A stretch of 17,472 bases of DNA from Candidatus Neoanaerotignum tabaqchaliae. Lineage in GTDB: Bacteria; Bacillota; Clostridia; Lachnospirales; Anaerotignaceae. Both the position numbers and the translations under genes were made by a program. The stretch spans positions 1-17,472 of the forward strand of contig CAJFUS010000091.1 in the NCBI GenBank assembly GCA_904420235.1. The letters are read 5' to 3'. Of the stretch, positions 15,448-17,472 are shown piece by piece. Position 1 is the first letter of the stretch. Each line of letters begins with the position of its first letter. Below the pieces are notes generated by a model. That model had not been told where the DNA came from, ran no database searches, and was given only the letters and a program-made list of their open reading frames with translations.

Positions 15448-15724
15448 ATATATAATTATTTTTAAAAAGAAGAAAAACTAAGGCGCAATGAAGGATAAGA
15501 GAAATAATATATATTATTAAAAAGCTTGATTTTCGTGTTTTATGATGAAACACACGCATAGCGGCTAAGCCGCCTATGGCCCCTCCCAAAAATGACACTA
15601 TAAACAGCGTTGATTCTGGAACACGCCACTTATCCTTTTTAGCTCTTGCCTTATCAATGCCCATTAGTATAAAAAGAACGACGTTAATAATTAAATAATA
15701 TACTAATAGTATTTTTGTTGGCAT
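15446..15724 (-). CDS. DUF1294 family small membrane protein
   Basis: A 92-residue protein with about three membrane segments (about 4-22, 40-59 and 68-87). It carries the DUF1294 hallmarks: MGIDKARAKKDKWRVPE after the first segment, a Gly-rich helix (SFLGGAIGGLAAM), then the short loop RVFHHKTRKSSF. Function is not established for the family. Its ATG shares one base with the TAA of the upstream mgsA-like gene (TAATG), so translation is likely coupled. It is the last gene of the minus-strand run. Confidence 0.85.
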   Translation of the reverse strand: MPTKILLVYYLIINVVLFILMGIDKARAKKDKWRVPESTLFIVSFLGGAIGGLAAMRVFHHKTRKSSFLIIYIISLILHCALVFLLFKNNYI

Positions 15725-16119
15725 TACTTCACCACATTTCTCCAGTCTAAATCGCCTCTGTCAAGAGCCAAAAGAAGAATTTCAGCTGTGGCAAGGTTGC
15801 TTGCAAGCGGAATGTTGTGTATGTCGCAAAGTCTTAGTATGCTGTTTATACTTGGTTCATAGCTTTTTTGTGAAACAGGGTCTCTTAAAAATATAACAAG
15901 GTCAATGTCATTGCTCGCTACCTGTGAGCCAAGCTGCTGCTCTCCGCCAAGGGGACCAGCCAAATATTTGTGAACAGTAATATTTGCAGCTTCTTCAACA
16001 AGTCTTCCTGTTGTTCCCGTAGCGTATAATGTGTGTTTTGACAGAATATGCCTGTAGGCTATACAGAGATTTTCCATGAGTTTCTTTCTATTGTCGTGCG
16101 CGATTAATGCTATATTCAT
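15724..16119 (-). CDS. mgsA: Methylglyoxal synthase homologue with altered active site
   Basis: Methylglyoxal synthase turns dihydroxyacetone phosphate into methylglyoxal and phosphate, a bypass of lower glycolysis. The 131-residue protein aligns end to end with the family: MNIALIAHDNRKK (His8, Asp9 and Lys12 match E. coli His19, Asp20, Lys23), YATGTTG for phosphate, GPLGG, and FLRDP with Asp80 (E. coli Asp91). Three expected residues differ: Glu60 at catalytic Asp71 (GGEQQ, not GGDQQ), Tyr87 at His98, and Ser90 at Asp101. Activity is therefore doubtful. It also stops a few residues earlier than the B. subtilis enzyme. The ATG at 16119 is chosen because GAGGAGG (16129-16135) is 9 bases away; a TTG further upstream lies inside that site. 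The site itself lies within the end of rodA, and only 4 bases separate the two genes. Confidence 0.85.
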   Translation of the reverse strand: MNIALIAHDNRKKLMENLCIAYRHILSKHTLYATGTTGRLVEEAANITVHKYLAGPLGGEQQLGSQVASNDIDLVIFLRDPVSQKSYEPSINSILRLCDIHNIPLASNLATAEILLLALDRGDLDWRNVVK

Positions 16120-16123
16120 GTTG

Positions 16124-17266
16124 TCAAACCTCCTCAAATAATGATTTAGATTGCTTAAGATTAATGTTTAAAATCAGTCCTATTGCTGCCATATTAGTCC
16201 ACATGGAACTTCCGCCATAGCTTACAAAAGGAAGGGACATTCCCGTGTTTGGAAGCATTCCAGTAGCCACTCCTGTGTTTACAAATGTTTGAAAGGCTAT
16301 CATTCCAATAATTCCGGCTGCTACAAGCTGTAAAAATTTGTCGCGGCAGTTGAGAGCGGTAAGTGTGCACCTAAATATTATGAAAAATTGCACAGCCAAT
16401 ACCGATACACAGCCTATAAATCCAAATTCCTCGCCTATAACAGAGAATATAAAGTCGTTATAGGGCTCGGGAAGATAGCTTAATTGATTAAGGGTACCCT
16501 CATATAATCCTTTGCCCATAAGTTGGCCAGAGCCTATTGCGCTTATTGATTTAAGTGTTTGGTAGTAATTGTCGGGGTCGGCCTCAGGCCTTAGAAAAGT
16601 GAGTATACGGGTAATTTGATGGGGCCTTAGTATTTTGTCAATTATTATTGGGTCTTCTCTTAATACATCCCACACTATAAACAAAATTATGGGAACAACT
16701 ATGGCTAAAGCTATTCCAATATACTTATAATCAAGCCCAGCCACAAAAAGCTCAACGGCAAGTATGGCAAAAAGCACAAGGCTTGCTGAAAGCGATGGTT
16801 GTTTTTGTATAAGCAATATTGGAATTAACACAAAAAGGCATACTTCCACTAATATAATTTTATTATTAATCCTTTGTCGGTTTTTGTCAATAACTTTTGC
16901 AAGAGTAAATATAATTATAATTTTTGAGAACTCTGATGGCTGTATTCCAACAGGCCCAAAATAAATCCACCTGGTGGCGCCATTGGCCTCGGTGCCTATC
17001 AAAAGAACGGCCACAAGCAAAATAATATTAAAAATGTATATATATTTATAAAAATTACTGAAGAATTCAAGATTAACATTTGCCACTATAAACATTATAA
17101 TAACGCCTACGGATACCCAAACTATTTGAGAATAGTAGGTTGAGCGGCTTTCGCCAAGGTTTATATGGGTTGCCGAGCCTATGCAAATTATTCCAAATAT
17201 TGACAGGGCAACAACGGCTATTATAAGATACCAGTCAAGATTTTTATATTTGTTAAGTCTAATCAT
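16124..17266 (-). CDS. rodA: Rod-shape SEDS peptidoglycan glycosyltransferase RodA (FtsW/RodA/SpoVE family)
   Basis: RodA polymerises lipid II into glycan strands for side-wall elongation with a partner PBP2. The 380-residue protein has about ten membrane segments. Family motifs are seen: TRWIYFGPVGIQPSEFSKI, the RodA-like KQPSLSASLV, SISAIGSGQLMGKGL, LPEPYNDFIFSVIGEEFGF with the essential Asp at 271 (E. coli RodA Asp262), and GMLPNTGMSLPFVSYGGSS. RodA is preferred to FtsW because of the KQPSLSASLV and YQTLKSISAIGSGQL forms and the neighbouring minE. The usual HTDFIF is NDFIF here; the catalytic Asp is kept. GGAG (17273-17276) lies 6 bases from the ATG. Its TGA is 4 bases before the mgsA ATG, so the two are co-translated. 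A terminator-like hairpin lies directly upstream. Confidence 0.92.
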   Translation of the reverse strand: MIRLNKYKNLDWYLIIAVVALSIFGIICIGSATHINLGESRSTYYSQIVWVSVGVIIMFIVANVNLEFFSNFYKYIYIFNIILLVAVLLIGTEANGATRWIYFGPVGIQPSEFSKIIIIFTLAKVIDKNRQRINNKIILVEVCLFVLIPILLIQKQPSLSASLVLFAILAVELFVAGLDYKYIGIALAIVVPIILFIVWDVLREDPIIIDKILRPHQITRILTFLRPEADPDNYYQTLKSISAIGSGQLMGKGLYEGTLNQLSYLPEPYNDFIFSVIGEEFGFIGCVSVLAVQFFIIFRCTLTALNCRDKFLQLVAAGIIGMIAFQTFVNTGVATGMLPNTGMSLPFVSYGGSSMWTNMAAIGLILNINLKQSKSLFEEV

Positions 17267-17288
17267 TTCTTTCTCCGAATATTTAAAA

Positions 17289-17319
17289 GGCAGGCCGTAT
17301 AATAAACGCGCGGCCTGCC
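17289..17319 (-). terminator. Terminator or attenuator between minE and rodA
   Basis: A perfect 9-bp GC-rich stem (17289-17297 with 17311-17319) with a 13-base loop. On the minus strand TTTT follows at once. It lies between the minE stop and the rodA ribosome binding site, with no room for a promoter after it, so some read-through must occur unless rodA is transcribed from inside it or from within minE. Confidence 0.7.
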
Positions 17320-17331
17320 AAAGTTAGCTTT

Positions 17332-17472
17332 TTAATTTGCGTTTCTGCGCATACTTTTTATAGGTATGTTCGCATAAAGCACAGGTACTGTTCCGGAGTT
17401 GTCTTCGGAACGCGTTTGAGTAATGTTTATGTCAAGCTCATCTTCGTCTATTTCCATATAGTTGGATATAAC
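17332..17472 (-). CDS. minE: Cell division topological specificity factor MinE (5' partial)
   Basis: The last 46 codons and TAA are in the window; the start lies beyond the right edge. The residues ISNYMEIDEDELDINI, then TRSEDNSGTVPVLYANIPI, match the C-terminal topological specificity domain of MinE, which drives MinCD away from midcell so that the septum forms there. The usual length is about 90 residues, so roughly half is seen. Its placement upstream of rodA and mgsA matches the clostridial shape-and-division order minC-minD-minE-rodA-mgsA; minD would be expected just outside the window. Confidence 0.88.
   Translation of the reverse strand, partial: VISNYMEIDEDELDINITQTRSEDNSGTVPVLYANIPIKSMRRNAN

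Noticed and set aside
16120..16137. Longer start for the mgsA-like gene at TTG 16137
   Set aside because: It lies within the ribosome binding site that serves ATG 16119, and homologues start at the MxIALIAHD residues.
1..17472. tRNA or rRNA genes, CRISPR arrays, insertion sequences, phage genes
   Set aside because: Read on both strands; no repeat-spacer pattern, transposase motif, cloverleaf or rRNA core was seen.

Overview
The window looks like chromosomal DNA from an AT-rich anaerobic Firmicute of the class Clostridia. Ile is mostly ATA, Arg mostly AGA, and ribosome binding sites are strong AGGAGG-type. It carries a 2-hydroxyacyl-CoA dehydratase activase-type protein (an oxygen-sensitive, anaerobe-typical family), and MinE plus RodA suggest a rod-shaped cell. 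No phage, insertion sequence, CRISPR array, tRNA or rRNA gene was seen.

Region 1 (1-6882) is rich in membrane and lipid genes. It opens inside a very large Fe-S/ASKHA activase-dehydratase protein; this architecture resembles the anaerobic plasmalogen synthase PlsA/PlsR of Clostridium perfringens. Next come a small unknown membrane protein (minus strand), a PLD-type cardiolipin synthase and an acyl-ACP thioesterase (plus strand, one operon), and a convergent multi-pass protein that looks like the YhhN/TMEM86 lysoplasmalogenase family. The last two genes overlap tail to tail by 56 bp. A strong hairpin with a T-run on the plus strand lies exactly over the start codon and ribosome binding site of the YhhN-like gene.

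Region 2 (6985-9289) holds malQ (4-alpha-glucanotransferase, minus) and a divergent gene for a 100-residue lipoprotein. The best promoter candidates for the two genes overlap face to face in the same 30 bp.

Region 3 (9406-15098) is a plus-strand housekeeping run: secA, prfB (with the programmed +1 frameshift), a RluA-family pseudouridine synthase and a sugar-nucleotidyltransferase, closed by a clear intrinsic terminator. A 347-bp AT-rich stretch without a recognisable gene follows (15099-15445).

Region 4 (15420-17472) is a minus-strand cell-shape cluster: minE (cut by the window edge), rodA, an mgsA-like gene and a DUF1294 membrane protein. A terminator-like hairpin separates minE from rodA. 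The MgsA-like protein keeps the fold motifs and phosphate-site residues but has replaced three residues equivalent to E. coli Asp71, His98 and Asp101, so its activity is in doubt.

The strongest leads are the possible plasmalogen synthesis/turnover neighbourhood, the active-site-altered MgsA homologue, and the dual-strand hairpin at 6867-6929. All functional names come from reading motifs by eye; no database search was run.
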